DNA of 64,000 bases from Anagrus nilaparvatae (GCA_022575985.1 JAKSXM010000107.1:3658001-3722000), one strand, 5' to 3'. Shown: positions 33,468 through 47,364, counted from the stretch's first letter. The notes: generated by a model from the letters alone, not told the origin. Made by a program: numbers and translations.

Positions 33468-33680
33468 AGTCCGCTCAGCTGATAAGGTTAGCTTTAACTG
33501 GTTAAAGTTACCTTTAATTTCTGCTCGGCTGATAATGTTAGCTTTAACTGGTTGAAGTTACCGCTAAAGCCCGCTCGGCTGATAAGGTTAGCCTTAACTG
33601 GTTTAAGTTACCGTCAAAGTCCGCTCGGCTGCTAATGTTAGCTTTAACTGGTTGAAGTTACCGTTAAAGCCCGCTCTGCT
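33468..33680. repeat. tandem repeat of about 62 bp, 3.5 copies
   Basis: Units start CCGCTCRGCTGATAAGGTTA and contain TTTAACTGG and AAGTTACCG. They are richer in GC than the surroundings and are followed by an ACGC-rich run at 33716-33733. Confidence 0.75.
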
Positions 33681-34299
33681 TGCACGTATGCATAAAAAAC
33701 CTATCGTGCAATTGCACGCACGCACGCACGCAAAAACCTGTTGTGCAACTGCACGGCTGATATTACCCCCACCATCGGCTTCCCCCACCACCACTCCTCC
33801 CACCCCAAAGTGACGTGAAACGCCCAGTTTCTATCTACTTATATGGTTAAAAATTTTAATTCAAAATTGTGCAAAAATGTACACCCAGTGGCGGAGAGAG
33901 CGTCCTAATAAAATATACTTACAAAAGGAATTACCCAATCTGTGTTAATGATTGAATAAATGTATTTGTTATTAAAATTAAATTGTCAACATTAAATATT
34001 AGTACACACACATATGTATATATATATTTTTGTGTAATAAATAATTAACAGTATTTAATAAAAATAATATGATAAATAGTATTTATTTTTATCGGTCTTT
34101 ACGGACTAATATTATTATTCATCAATACAAATTAATGTAATTGATGAATAATATTTAATAAAGTTAAAGTGAAATTACTGTTAAAAAATTGTGTACGTTA
34201 TTATTATACAATAAGTCGCACATTTTCATTTTTTTTTGTTGCAAAAATAGTGTCAAAATATTCGATTCAAGTAAGAATTAAAAAATCTTTTTCTCTAAA
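33681..34299. other. gene-free interval
   Basis: A GC-richer block (33690-33830) with CCACC runs, then AT-rich DNA. An open frame on the minus strand (33603-33803) spans the tandem repeat and is not considered a gene. Confidence 0.4.
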
Positions 34300-35600
34300 A
34301 GTTAAAAAAATCAAATATGCGTGTGTTTGCCCTTACAACTTTTCCTGAGAATGTCTTCAGTAACCAAGGGGCTGCAATAAAAGATTGAACCGAAAAACTC
34401 ACCCAGTAGGTACTTTGGGTCACTCTTTTCATTACCGGAGTCCGTTTTTTCCTACAACTCCTGAGAAATAAGATGTCTACTAAAAAATGGGGTAAATTTT
34501 TAAATAATTCTTAATGAAACTTAAGATGCTACCAAATTCAAAAAAAGTTTTTATTTGGTATCGAAAATGATAACTATGCCTCCCAAATGAAAGAAAAAAT
34601 CAAATATGCATTTAGTTACCCTTCTATTATCCTCCCCGGGGGTTTCATTAGTAACCAAAGGGGCGAGTTTCACAAATAAATGAAAAATTCAATATTTTGA
34701 AAATATTCTTAATGAAAATTAAGCTTTTTCCAAATGTAAAAGTTTCTTTTTAGCATTGAAATTAATTAATGCTACACCCTTTCCCAATTTAAAATGTGGG
34801 TTGGCATAAAAAATCAAATAACCACGTGTTTGCCCTTTCAACCCTCCCTGGGGGTGTCTTTAAAAAGCAAGGAGTGAATTTTATAACTAAATGAAAGATT
34901 CAATATTTTAGGCTGGAAATCTCACCAAACATAGATAATTGATGGGCTCATTCTTTCAATTATTTGAAAGATACCCTACTTAAGTAGTTAATTAAGGGGT
35001 AGATATCTCATTTCGTTAAAGTAACAGGTGAATACGGACTTCGGAAATAAAAGGAGCTACCAAAAGTACCTGCTAGGTGAGTTTTTCGGGCCAAAATATT
35101 CAAACTTTCATGTATGTGTAAAACTAACCCTCTTCCTTACTAAAGACATCCCCAGGGAGGATTATAAAGGCAAATATATGCGTATTTGATTTATTTCCAT
35201 CTCTTGGGAGTCCTACAGCAATTATTTTCAATGCCAAATAAATTTTTAGCCCAAAATATTAATTTTTTTCATTGTGCCATAATGCCACACCCTTACTCCC
35301 CATCTAAAGGGATGAATATGCCAAATGTATATAATTTATTATTTTTTTGGTTTACTATAAAAAGTCAAGATTTTTTTTTGCCCACTGGATCATTTTAAAT
35401 AACGTCTAAAAAATGTTTAAAGTTTACCCGAGAGTTTACTCCACACCTAGGAGATGATATCACATTTTCTAGGGGTTGTACGTTGAAACAGACTTCGGAA
35501 ATGAAAATAGCAGCCCGAATTACCTACTGGGTAACATTTTTAGCCCAAAATATTGATTTTCTCATTATCAAAATATTCAAATGGTTTTTATGTGTTGATT
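34300..35600. mobile_element. old fold-back element with repeated sub-blocks
   Basis: TCAAATATGCGTGTGTTTGCCCT near 34313 and AGGCAAATATATGCGTATTTGA near 35170 are inverted partners. CCGAAAAACTCACCCAGTAGG near 34398 pairs with the inverse near 35070. A third copy of the ACTTCGGAAATGAAA block lies near 35490. Arms are diverged; there is no coding frame. Confidence 0.5.
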
Positions 35601-35773
35601 AGGCACTAATGGGTTATTATAACCTATATAAAAACTTAGAAATACACGTTTTTTGTAAAACTTAAACGAATTATAAATTAAATTAAAATTATCCTACTTA
35701 TAATTAATAATTATTTTTACGATAAAAAAGATGTTTAAACGTAAATAAAAAAGAAATTTTTTTGCATAAAATA

Positions 35774-36706
35774 TCACACTAAAACATAAAGATTGTTTTT
35801 AATACCACTTTTTATTAAATTTTGAATTTAATATTTTAAAAATATTAAATTTAAAAATAAATCTTTTCTAACTATTTAATTTCATTTTTAATCTTTTTGT
35901 TTTTGTTTTTCCAGGCAAAAGATTTTTTTTTCGAAAAAAATATTTTGAAATGAGGTTATGAGTATATGTTTGTTTATTTTTAACTCAGGTTTGTTTATCA
36001 AATTTGCGTGATTATTATAAAATATAATTTAATTTTTTATAAATTAACCTTATTAATGATTAAAAATAATTAATAAATTCCAAATCTAGTAAGTAATGCT
36101 AAAATCTAGTAAAATATATAATATTAGGCATATTTAAATTATAAAATTCAAAGTGCATAGTTATATATAATTACTTTGTATTTTTTAAATTTGTTAAATC
36201 TAAATAGATATAATTTAAATATATGCCTAATATTATACATTTTACTAGATTTCAGCATCACTTAGTAGATCAGGAATAACAAACTTCAAAATAACGTCTT
36301 CGGAATTTGCGGCCATTTGATATTAAAATTGAAAATAATATGAAAAATCACTTTACGCTTATTTATTTAACAGAAATAATTACGACTATTTATTTTAAGT
36401 AAAAGAAATTAAATTATTTTTAATCATTGATAACGTTAATTTATAAAAAATTAAATTATATTTTAATAACCATGCAAATTTGATAAACAAACTTGAGTTA
36501 AAAATAAACTAATATATACTCATAACCTCATTTCAAAATATTTTTTTCGAAAAAAAATCTTTTGCCTGGAAAAACAAAAACAAAAAGATTAAAAATGAAA
36601 TTTAATAGTTTGAAAAGATTTATTTTTAAATTTAATATTTTTAAAATATTAAATTCAAAATTTAATAAAAACCGGTATTAAAAACAATCTTTATGTTTTA
36701 GTGTGA
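35774..36706. mobile_element. 933 bp palindromic element with TA flanks
   Basis: The ends TCACACTAAAACATAAAGAT and the inverse are flanked by TA at 35772-35773 and 36707-36708. Arms match for more than 250 bp, and a second palindrome sits in the middle (about 36085-36260, GGCATATTTAAAT and inverse). TA flanks fit a Tc1/mariner-type MITE. Confidence 0.75.
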
Positions 36707-36708
36707 TA

Positions 36709-37857
36709 CTGATCTAAAAATTAATTTAAAAAACAGGCAATATAATATTTTAAAAATAATAATAATTTATTTTTTAAAAAAATTAACTTTTAAGGATCTT
36801 TACTCAAATTTAAGTATATTTTAAGGAATTTAAGAATACATTTTCAATTTACGGATAATTTAAGGATTTTAAGGATATAAGGATCCTGTATACACCCTGA
36901 AGAAGTAAATGGATTTAAATTTTCTTTTTTTTTTTTAAGATTGTTTTTCATATAATTTTAGATTAACCAACAGTATTTTACCTTAAATTAATATTTTAGA
37001 TGCTATTTTAAATTAAAATATGGACAAAATTTTCTTATTTATTCACAAAATCATAAAAAGTCTTTCCTATATCTCAAGGAATGTGTGGTTTAAGCACAAA
37101 AATAAAAATATTTTGAATTTACAAAGTTTTTATGACAATAACTAGTTGTAATAAAAAAAAATTTATTTTATGTTTTCTAAAAATTATAGCACTAAAACAA
37201 GATTTTTTTTTTAAATCTATTTTTGCAAAAAAAAAAAGAAAATTAGTCATGTATGTAAATATTTTTGTTAATTATTATATATATTTAAATATGTTTTTTC
37301 AAAAAATTTAAAAAAAAATGTTTGTAACAAACTTAATGATATTAATGTACTCATAGTCTTTTTTCGTTTTTTTTCTTCTTTGAAGTAATTATAGAAAAAT
37401 TCTATTTTTGTAAATTATGAATATTCTAATTTTGTAATAGTTTGTTAATAATTTTTTAATTATATAACTTTTGCACTTTTTGTATCGTTAGCTGAAACAA
37501 GATTTTGTTGAAAAAAGCATCATTTGGGAATTTCAAAAAATAGTAAGTTTGTATTATGGAAACTGTTGTGTGAATGTATACAATCCAGCCCCTGCGATGG
37601 TATAACTATTTTATACTTATTTATTTACTAGAAATTTATTTTACCCACACCATACTGCAAGGGCGATATAATTTATCTTGCAATCTATTGAAATTATAAT
37701 TAATGTCATATTTTAGTCCATTATTAATTTTGCTAAAATTAAAAATTTCGTCTTCCAAATGACTGAACTCGTAATTATTTGAGGACTTCAGTTTTTAAAA
37801 TCTTAGTAATGTGCTAAAAAATTTAAAGTAACATGTCATCCATCCAATAGCTGACTA

Positions 37858-37888
<31 letters not shown>

Positions 37889-38905
37889 TATTCACCAATA
37901 TAAAATACAAAAAATTGTACATAAACAAAATGAGTAATATACAAAACATTTCCGTATCCTCAGAGTCAAATCAAAGTTTGACTGTGCAAGGAAAGGTAAA
38001 TCAATTAAATAAATTCATTTAAGTAAATAGAAAATAGAAAAAAAAAATAAAATTTAAATACAAAAATAAAATAAAACATTTAGTATTATAAAAAACAATA
38101 GTTAAAATGACTAGTAGTGTTTACATAAATAATTATTAATATAAATTTCAAATACTCAAAATTAAAATAAAATATATTTACTAAATACAATTTAATACAT
38201 TGCAAGTATAATTTCAATAATAAATCATTATGCATATCTTACTTAATTATTAAACTGATTTAAAATGCTCAAAGGTTCTAAGAGTCTGTTTTTTAAAACT
38301 TTAGAATTAGATACATTAAGAAGTTTAAAGTTTTTTGGGAGTAAATTATAAAGTTTTAAGGATATAATGTAAGTTTTTTTTTGTTTTTTTTGTAAATTTT
38401 TTAATGTAAGTTTTTTTTTGTTTTTTTGTAAACAGATTTGTTTATAGTAGGTAACTTGATATGATCTTTTCTTGTACTGAAAGTATAATTTATATATAAG
38501 TTTTTAAGATCATCATAATAATGGTATAAAGCATTGAGCTTGAAAAGCTGTTTTAAATCCAAGAATTGCGAAGGATCTATTTTTATAATTTTAATAATTT
38601 TTTTTTGAAAGCTCTGCAAAATTCAAAATCATATTATCTATAATATATTAAAAATCCAAATGTTATCTAAAATGTAACATAATAAAAGGAAACATTTTAA
38701 AATTTGTTTTAATGGTATCCCTTCTAGGTAAACCAATTTTTGTATCTTATTAAAATTTTGCAGATAACGAAACCCAAAATTAAAGATTAATCTAACTGTT
38801 CTTTTGGTCCCACAAATATGGTTTAAAAGAAATTTCTTATAATTAGACTAATTAATTTATAATACTATTAATATTTCATTAACTTTTCATATAATTTTGA
38901 CGCAG
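36709..38905. other. gene-free AT-rich interval
   Basis: It holds an (ATT)n microsatellite at about 37857-37888 and a short duplication of TAATGTAAGTTTTTTTTTG (38366 and 38402). No supported gene. Confidence 0.45.
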
Positions 38906-39991
38906 GTAATAAAATCGACCGTCAAGCCTTTATGAACATGGATGCTACATTTTTTCAAGCACTGGATAGAGTATTAGGTGATGCGATAAAATGTTCTTTA
39001 ATGGTCAATAAACTCAAACCAGTTTATGATTTATAAAAAAATTGTAAAGACAACGAAAAAAAGAATGATTTTTTAGGAGATGAAAATGATTGTAATGTTA
39101 TGGCAAATTCTGATATTGTATTGGATGATACTCCAGAAGCTATTTCACAAGATGAGTTACTTTTGAAGATGGCTGATGAAGCTATTAAAAGTTTGGAAAA
39201 AGTTTGGATGAAGTACCTCTAGAAAGGCCATCTGGTGTATCATTAAAGAAGAATAAAAAGAATGCTTTTTGTAAGTGTTCCGTTGCTGAAAAGGTATGAA
39301 AAATATTCAGATTTTTAAATTATTTAATTAATTTGTATTTTAACTATTTCAGGAAGATATTAGGGACTTGAATCTTAATGAGGAAAAAATAGAAGAATGG
39401 TTAAATGCCATGGATAATAAGATCACAGAGAATCGAAATAAATTTTTACCATTTATAAAAACTGTAGGATTACAGGGTAAACAAATTACAAGTTTATCCA
39501 ACTTATTGCTTTTAGAAATGAAAGAATGTGGTAAGAAGGAGAATGAATTTGGAGAAAAAGTAGGAGGTTGGGGATTGTAAGTCTATTTAGTTGTATTTAA
39601 CGATAATTGATATAATGACTATATAATGGCTATCTACATTTTAATTTTATTTAGATATTCTCTTCATTTCCTAAAAGAGAAGGTTGCTAGATTGTTAGTA
39701 GGTTAGTTGTCGCGGTTTCCAATACTGGGTTCAGCAGTAAGTTGTTAGCTTTGGATACTTTTTAATAAACTGGCCTATTAACACTAATTCATAAATTTAT
39801 TTTTTTATACATAAAATGATTACTAATTGTTTAATTGTGATTTTTATCAGGAACTTTGGATTAACCATTTCAACAGGAAAATTCAAACATTGAGAAAAGG
39901 AAAAGGAGAAAGAAAATATACAATGAGAAAATATTATGAATTAGATAAATTAAGTGCAGAGTCAACTGAATTAGAACAATACAATCACAGG
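38906..39991 (+). pseudogene. relic of a multi-exon gene, family unknown
   Basis: Four exon-like blocks with good splice signals follow one another: 38906-39293, 39353-39576 (donor GTAAGT), 39655 to about 39700, and 39851-39991. Block 1 has a TAA near 39034 and a frame change near 39205. Block 2 is open (NLNEEKIEEWLNAMDNK...) and charged, and block 4 is open and basic (ELWINHFNRKIQTLRKGKGE). Charged, helix-prone composition; no recognised domain. It is cut off before the Helentron-like copy at 40115. Confidence 0.5.
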
Positions 39992-40114
39992 GTATGACCA
40001 ACATATTTATTGTAAATTACATTGATCATATCCCATAGAATAAATAATATAAATAAAATAAGATAATTTTACTAGTCATTATGAAAGTTTGCTCTTTCAT
40101 TTTTAACTGTTTTT

Positions 40115-43031
40115 GGTTCCTCAAAGAGGGACCATTGTGTTAGGTCAAAATTTGATTTTCTATTTTTTGGCATATAAGCACGTTTTGGGACCCCAGGAAG
40201 CTAAAAAAAAAAGTCTGTATGTGTGTGTGTGTGTGTGTGTGTACGTATGTATGTAATCGGTGATATTTCACAAATATTATGGAATTAAGACCTAATTTTT
40301 TTTTCAAAAATTTTTTCCCCAAAAAATCTCGAGGTACTTTTTTTTTTTTTTATATTTGGATGTAATACCTCATTTATTTCCATGAAAGTACTTATATTTG
40401 AAAGTATGGTTTTTACATGATATCTCGAATCGGATACTTAATTTTCTGAAAATTTTTTTTTTTAAATTTTTTTCACAAAAAAATACAAAAAATACAAAGT
40501 TTTTTTTTCTTTTTGGACGTAGTACCTAATTTATTTCCATGGAAGTACTAGTTTTAAGAACCTTGTTTATTGTAATTTTTTGGATCTGATACTTAATTTT
40601 TTCAAAATTTTTTTTGTTAAAATTAAAAAAAAATAAAATTAAAAAAAACTGCAATATTTTTTTTTTTTTGGGTGTAATACCTCATTTAATTCTATGAAAG
40701 TACTAATATCTGAAAATATTATAACTAGTGATATTTCAAAACCATTATTGAATTAAGACCTAATTTTTTTTTCAAACATTTTTTTATCAAAAAATCTCAA
40801 ACCCCCCCTTTTTTTTTTAATTTGGATGTAATACCTCATTTATTTCCATGAAAGTACTTATATTTGAAAGTATGGTTTTTACACTATATCTCGAATCTGA
40901 TACTTAATTTTCTGAAAATTTTTTTCCTAAAATTTTTTTCACAAAAAAATACAAAAAATACGAAACTTTTTTTTCTTTTTAGACGTAGTACCTAATTTAT
41001 TTCCATGGAAGTACTAGTTTTAAGGGGTCTTGCGCTTTCAAATCCGACAATTTCGAGGAAAGTTTCAGTGGGCATAAAGAAAAAACTACTTAAGCTATTT
41101 GAAAATTTTTTTTTTTATTGATTTTGTACATTCTTCAGCAACCTTCCAATTTTTTTTTTTAAATTTTTATGTACATTAAGTACCTAAAAGATGGCGCTGA
41201 GTGAAGCGATGTAAAAAAAAAAATAAAAGTTGTCCGACTGATTCAGCCACTCAGGTTCATTTGAAAAAAAAAAAAAAAAAAAAAAAAATCATGTTTTTCT
41301 GCATGCCCTAAACTTGGCATTAAACTAGGAAATGGGAAAAATATTGAAAATTAAAAAAGTTACACAAAAAATAAAAAATGTGTTCAAAATCACCCTTGTT
41401 TTTGGACACTCTCCCCCCTGTGAAATTTTTAAAAATAGCCCAATTAACTTTTTCCTAGTTTAATGCCATCGTAATTAGATAATAAAGAGATTAAAAAAAA
41501 AAAAAAATGAAATCGGAGGTGTAGTTTTCTCTCAATCGGTCGGACAAATTTAAAAAAGTACGTTTCGAGATAAACGCGTTTAAAGTTTCTTTATATGTAT
41601 AATATACGTTATATTTTTGATCAAATTTCTTCTTTAAAATTTTTTTTATTCAACATTTTGACATAAAATCTTTTTTATCATAATTTTGAATATTTTTTTT
41701 ATAAGATAAGAAGAAAAAAAAATTTTTGATTATCGGAAAAAATTGAAAGCGCAAGACCCCTTAAGAACCTCGTTTACAGTAATTTTTTGGAATTGATACT
41801 TTTTTATTATTTTTATTATCTAAATTAAAAAAAAAGAAAAATAAAAAAAATTGCAATATTTTTTTGGTGTAATACCTCTTTTAATTCTATGAAAGTACTA
41901 ATATTTTAAAATATTGTAACCAGTGATATTCCAAAACAATTTATTATCGAACGAATTCCTAACTTTTTTTTCCAAAAATTTTTTTATTAAAAAAATCTCA
42001 AAATACTTTTGTTTTTTTTAATTTGGATGCAATACCTGATTTATTTCCATGAAAGTACTTATACTTGAAAGTATGGTTTTTACTCGATATCATGAATCTG
42101 ATAATTAATTTTTTGAAAATTTTTTTCTCTAAAATCTTCGTTACAAAAAAATACATAAAACATCAAATTTTTTTTTCGTATTTGACATATCTAATTTATT
42201 TTAATGAGAGTACAAGTTTTAGAAATTTAGTTTATAGTAATTTTTTGTATCCGATCACAATTTTTTTTTTTATTTTGATATAAATAATAACACACAAGAA
42301 AAAACGATGGAAATCTTGCCTCTTTTTGACTTCCTCCGATTATTTTGTTCGTTGCTATGTTTATTTATGTATGCAGCTTAATGAAATTATAAACAATTAT
42401 AAACAGCCTAAAAATATTAAATGGTTATGTTTGCATTTTAAAATTAAGATTTAAAAGTTATATTGGAATTTTTTAAAGAATCAAACAATTTATAGAATTA
42501 AATAATTTATTATTTTGTGATTAATAGAAATAATATAAATAATGTTAAAATCTTGAAGCAATTAATGTGGCTATTTTTTTTATTATATAATATTATTATT
42601 ATTATTATTATCATTGTTGCGGAAGATTGGTCAAATGCAAGGAGTACACTGTGAAAATAAATTATAAGAAATTATTATAAATTCTGGTAAAAACTCCTAT
42701 CTTTTTATAATAATTGAGCGAATATTTGTAATTTTCGCATCGTTACCAACCATTTCTTTTATAAAAAAAAATGAAATTAGCTTTTTTTATATTTCTCTCT
42801 TTTTAATTATGCAAAAATGATTTAAAATCCATTAACGCCGGCGCGACCAATCCATGGACGCTAGAATTTTCACTTTAATAACAAAATGATCTTAATAATC
42901 TACTTTATCAGCTACTAAAAACGAAAAATGTATGTATAATTGCATGGTTGTAATCAATAATATTTTTTTTAAATTAAGATTACAGCCCATTGTTTGAGGA
43001 ACCTCAGTGCCAGCTAGTTGGCAGGGTATTT
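40115..43031. mobile_element. Helentron-like element, copy 3, split by a MITE
   Basis: Same 5' start (GGTTCCTCAAAGAGGGACC), (TG)n run, a-b-c minisatellite units and 3' hairpin end as copy 1, and the last 150 bp are almost the same as 28309-28458. A 737 bp MITE sits in the middle. Confidence 0.65.
41024..41760. mobile_element. 737 bp piggyBac-type MITE
   Basis: Ends are GGGGTCTTGCGCTTTCAA and the perfect inverse, with TTAA at 41020-41023 and 41761-41764. The interrupted minisatellite unit resumes directly after it. It contains AAACGCGTTTAAAGTTT, also seen near 47625. No coding frame. Confidence 0.88.
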
Positions 43032-44986
43032 TTATAAACAATTAGCTGTAACTCATTACTAATAAATTTCCACGATACCTCCACCTAAAATTTAGTGATC
43101 TTTAATACGTACCAAGCAGCATTTTGATCCAAGTTGCCCATATCTGGAATCTCAGACTTTATGAGCCAAAAATTAAAATAAAACAGCACTTCGTATTTAT
43201 TTAAACGAATTCAATTGTTTTAATTTTTTTTATATTCTTGAACCTAATACTGTAAGGCATAGATTGTCTCATTAAGAAATTATTAAAAATAAATCTATGG
43301 TTGAAATATTTCAGTTAATAATATGCTGCGCTAAAAACATACAGTGGTAGGTAGAGCACCCTTAATTAAAGAATAGTAATGCAAACGTAAGCTTAACGAC
43401 TTAAGGAGGTTTATCTGTTAAAAAAAATGATGTGAGAATGTAAGGAAACGTGATTAATATTAAAGTTTAAAAATTTTTGAGCTAAAATCAACTTATTTTT
43501 AGCATTGTTGCCGACTTAATTAATTTTTATTGTATAAACTAAAAGTGGTATTTTAACATTACTGTTATGGGAAAATTGGTTTAGGCTTTAGAAAAAGTAG
43601 ATTATTGATGACACAGATCGATGAAACTAAAAAAATCTGATAAATAATTACTTAAAGGTTACATTTATAATCATTTTTACCTACTTTATCGACTTTATTT
43701 TTGTAAATTTATTAAAAATACAAAAAAAAAACCTAACATAACCAAAAAGCTCATTATTTTTTCAAATTTTATTATTATAATATTACAATATGAGACTTTG
43801 TTTGTAATAATTTTGGGTAATGAATGTTTTTTATAATTTCTTTGTACTACCGAAATAATCTAAAAAAAAAACTTATTTCGGTAATTGTAATTGAACGAAA
43901 GTTTAAAATCAACAGATAAACCTTCTTGGAAATGGGAAAATCAGTAAATATTGATAAAATAGATTTTCTCGAAAAAGAAATGTTGAGATAAAAAAATATG
44001 TTATATCAAATTCCTGGAGAAAAAGTACATAAGTCCCCTATTTAGTAAATAATATTTAGAAAAATTTTGTTTGTAAGTACTAAATTTTTATAATTGATTT
44101 CCTAAAAATTGGTACCCTAATAGGAAATAAAGTAAAATATTTAAGATAAAATTTAATTAATTTAGTCTATAATTAATAATAAAAAACATTAAACATATTT
44201 AATATGTATATTAGCTATATTTTATTATTATTATTAACCGCTATGTGACATACGATAATTATTTTTATAATAAATAATTAGATGCCCAATTCCTGGGGAA
44301 AAAAGATACAAGTCTGTCATGAAAATAATATATAAAACATTTGATTCTAAAAACTAAAAAATTTTGAAAGTTGGCCCCCTTGTAATTTGGACCCTAAAAA
44401 GCAACGATAATCAATTTTCCTCCTAGAAAACTTGGTCGAAAGCTAAAATAAATTACTTCATCGGATTCCTGGGGAAAAAATACTACGAAGTATCAATTTT
44501 AACATAATCTATGTAAATCCTCTAAGAAAAATTAAAGTTTTAATACAATCCCAATGTTAAGGAGGCCTAAAAAACTTTTGAGAGCTATCATGGCCTCAAA
44601 AATTTATGTTTTGGCCTAAATCGAACGAGAAACTTATCATTTTCACTTATAATTTCGCGTTAGAAATCCCAAATACTTTGAAGAAAAAAAACCACTCTAA
44701 TATTATATATATAAACGTCTGCGAAATTTTGAGTCAATCGGTGAAGGTCATTATGCAAAAGTTGTACCTTCCAGAAATACCCATATACACTTGCTTCAAT
44801 TGAGTGCCATATGCTGGTAATTACTGTCGTTGTCGTCTTTGTCCACCCATATCACTTCTCAAAAACTAAAAAATTACTTTTTTCCAAAACAGAACCATAA
44901 AAAAATGTTTTACAAAAATCTGAAATTTATTTTATAAATCCTTGTACTTTATCTGAATTATATGTATGAGAACTTGTTTTTGGAAA
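43032..44986. other. gene-free interval with degenerate repeats
   Basis: ATTCCTGGRGAAAAA-like blocks recur near 44010, 44290 and 44466, suggesting an old tandem repeat. A 65-residue frame at 44606-44803 crosses such repeats and is not supported as a gene. Confidence 0.4.
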
Positions 44987-46690
44987 AATTTAATGATTCA
45001 ACATGATGAAGTAGCTACTGCTTCAAGTACCGCTGCTGCATTACCCCTGCTGCATTACCGGATGAATTCATGGCTCAGGATTCTTATTTGTATTAACATC
45101 CAGAAATTGGTAATGAACGATATTGATGAATTCTAATTAAACTTTTGTGTTTATATAAGCTAGACCCTCTTTGGAAATATAGTTTTAAATTAATATCCAA
45201 TTTGGTATTAACCAATAAAGAAGTAGGAAAAGTAATAATCACTTGAACAGGTTTTTTGGGAATTCATCGTAATGGATCTGTCTGTAATCCTGGACGTTAT
45301 TATGGGAGAGAATCAGAAGCAAAGAATGAAGCCTGCTTAAATAAATTAAAAGTACTTGACAAAGTAGATTTAAATTAAAATTTTATAAAATTTGGACCTA
45401 AACAGTATTTAATATCCAGAAATGGCTTTCAAAGGTTTTTTGAGAACGCATCAATGAAACTATACTTGTTGAATACTAATAACATGGATTTCATATTTTT
45501 TTTAGGTCCAAATTTGATAACATTCTGGTTTAAATCTTATTTATCAAATAGTTTTCAATTATTATGCAAACATAATTGATTCATAGCTCAGGATTTTTAC
45601 TCGTACAAATATCCAGAACTTGGTAACAAACCATATCGATGAATTCCCAATAAGCTTTTATGTTTATATAAATTAGATCTACTTCAGAAGCTGGTTTTAA
45701 ATTAATATCCAATTTGGTGTTCAACATTAAAGATGTAGAAAAAACAGTAATCACTTGAACAGGTTTTTTGGGAACTCATCGTAATGGCTCTTTCTAAAAT
45801 CCTGGATGATTTGAGGGGTAAGAATCAGAAGTAATGAATTAAGCCTGCTTAGATAAATGTAAAATATTTGACAAAGTAGATTTAAATTAGAATTTTATAA
45901 AATTTGGACCTAAACAATATATAAAATCCAGTTATTGCTTTTTAAGGCTTTTTGAGAACGCATCAATGAAACTATACTTGTAAATTAATTATATGGAATT
46001 TAAATTTTTTTAGGTCCAAATTTTACTACATTCTTGTTTAAATCTTATTTATCAAATAGTTTTTAACTATGTAAACAGGATGAATTCTTGGCTTATGATT
46101 CTGACTCGTTTAAACATCCAGAACTTGGTAATAAACCATATCGATGAATTCCCAATAAACTTTTATGTTTATATGAGTTAGATGTACTTCAGAAGCTGGT
46201 TTTAAATTAATATCCAATTTGGTATTCAACATTAAAGATGTAGAAAAAACAGTAATCACTTGAACAGTTTTTTTGGGAATTCATCGTAATGGCTCTTTCT
46301 AAAATCCTAGATGATTGGTGAGAATCAGATGCAATGAATCAAGCCCATTTAAATAAATAAAAACTACTCGACAAAGTAGATTTAAATTAGAATTTTATAA
46401 AATTTGGAACTAAACAATATATAAAATCCAAATATTGCTTTTCAAGGCTTTTTGAGAACGCATCAATGTGAAACTATACTTGTTAAATTAATGAATTTTG
46501 TTTTACTTGTAAAAGTAATTACATGGATTTTATATTTTTTTTAGGTCCAAATTTGATTACATTCTAGTTTAAATCTTATTTATCAAATAGTTTTTAACTA
46601 TATGCAAACAGGATGAATTCTTGGCTTATGATCCTTACTTGCACAAACATCCAGAACTGAATTCCGAATAATAATTTATGTTTAAAAATT
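44987..46690 (+). pseudogene. tandem repeats of about 520 bp made of a gene fragment
   Basis: It opens with about 60 bp almost identical to 12269-12330 of the gene wreck (AAATTTAATGATTCAACATG...). Three repeats begin with a block reading GAATTCATGGCTCAGGATTC or similar at about 45064, 45585 and 46082, with a fourth, truncated start at 46613. In each repeat an exon-like block reads NLVLTNKEVGK/NLVFNIKDVEK, a TGA, then GFLGIHRNGS. In the first repeat it goes on as CNPGRYYGRESEAKNEACLN. The shared TGA means the fragment was dead before it was amplified. A BEN-type domain is a possibility but weakly supported. Confidence 0.55.
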
Positions 46691-46890
46691 TTTAAAAATA
46701 ATTTTAATATGTTTACAAAAATACGTGCATATAAAATTATTTCAAATAAACATGTTGCACTCCGAATTAATAAAACAATAATTTTGTCTTATGTATAGAA
46801 AATTCTCAATTTATTCGTTTTTTACTTTTTAAATCACCGTTAAGTATTTCTTAGTTTCATAATAATCCGAAATTGATAAATTGATATTCA

Positions 46891-47035
46891 AAAGTGCTAA
46901 AACTTAATTTGGTATTTTATAAAGCACCATAATGTATGAACGGTGGTTCTGAAAATTTCAGGCGGTATTTTAAAACCACGGATAAGCAAAATGGAGCTTT
47001 ATAAAATACCAAATTAAATTTTATCACTTTTTAAA
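46891..47035. repeat. small inverted repeat
   Basis: AATTTGGTATTTTATAAAGC near 46907 pairs with the inverse near 46995-47022. Probably a small MITE remnant. Confidence 0.5.
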
Positions 47036-47206
47036 GCGCTGATGTCGTATTTTGTGTTTTGTAAAGCGCCACATGTGCATATTGGAGAATTTTTGAAGGA
47101 AATTTGGTGGTTTCATTTTAAGAGTGTATGTTCTGTAGATGCAGATGCTAGATAAAGCCGATCAGCACGTCCAGGTACTATTTGAAGATTTCTTTGCGCA
47201 TTGCGG

Positions 47207-47330
47207 TTTTTTTTTTTTTTTTTTTTTTTTTGGGCCCCTTCAAGAAGGGGCCTTTTTCGTAGGACAAGGAGAATGCATTTACGCATACCATACACCGCGT
47301 ACTGTATGGTTATGTGGGACTCAACCTCAA
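47207..47330 (-). mobile_element. short 3' end of a LINE or SINE with poly(A)
   Basis: On the minus strand a GC-richer block of about 100 bp ends in the hairpin GGCCCCTTCTTGAAGGGGCC followed by 25 A (T on the plus strand, 47207-47231). That layout suggests a 5'-truncated retrotransposon tail. No coding part. Confidence 0.4.
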
Positions 47331-47364
47331 AAAAAAATATATATTATTTTTCTTAAAGCTTAAA

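Noticed and set aside
33468..33680. CRISPR-like array
   Set aside because: Units are contiguous tandem repeats without unique spacers, in a eukaryotic genome.
47139..47363. 74-residue frame
   Set aside because: Crosses a poly(T) run of a retrotransposon tail; no homology recognised.
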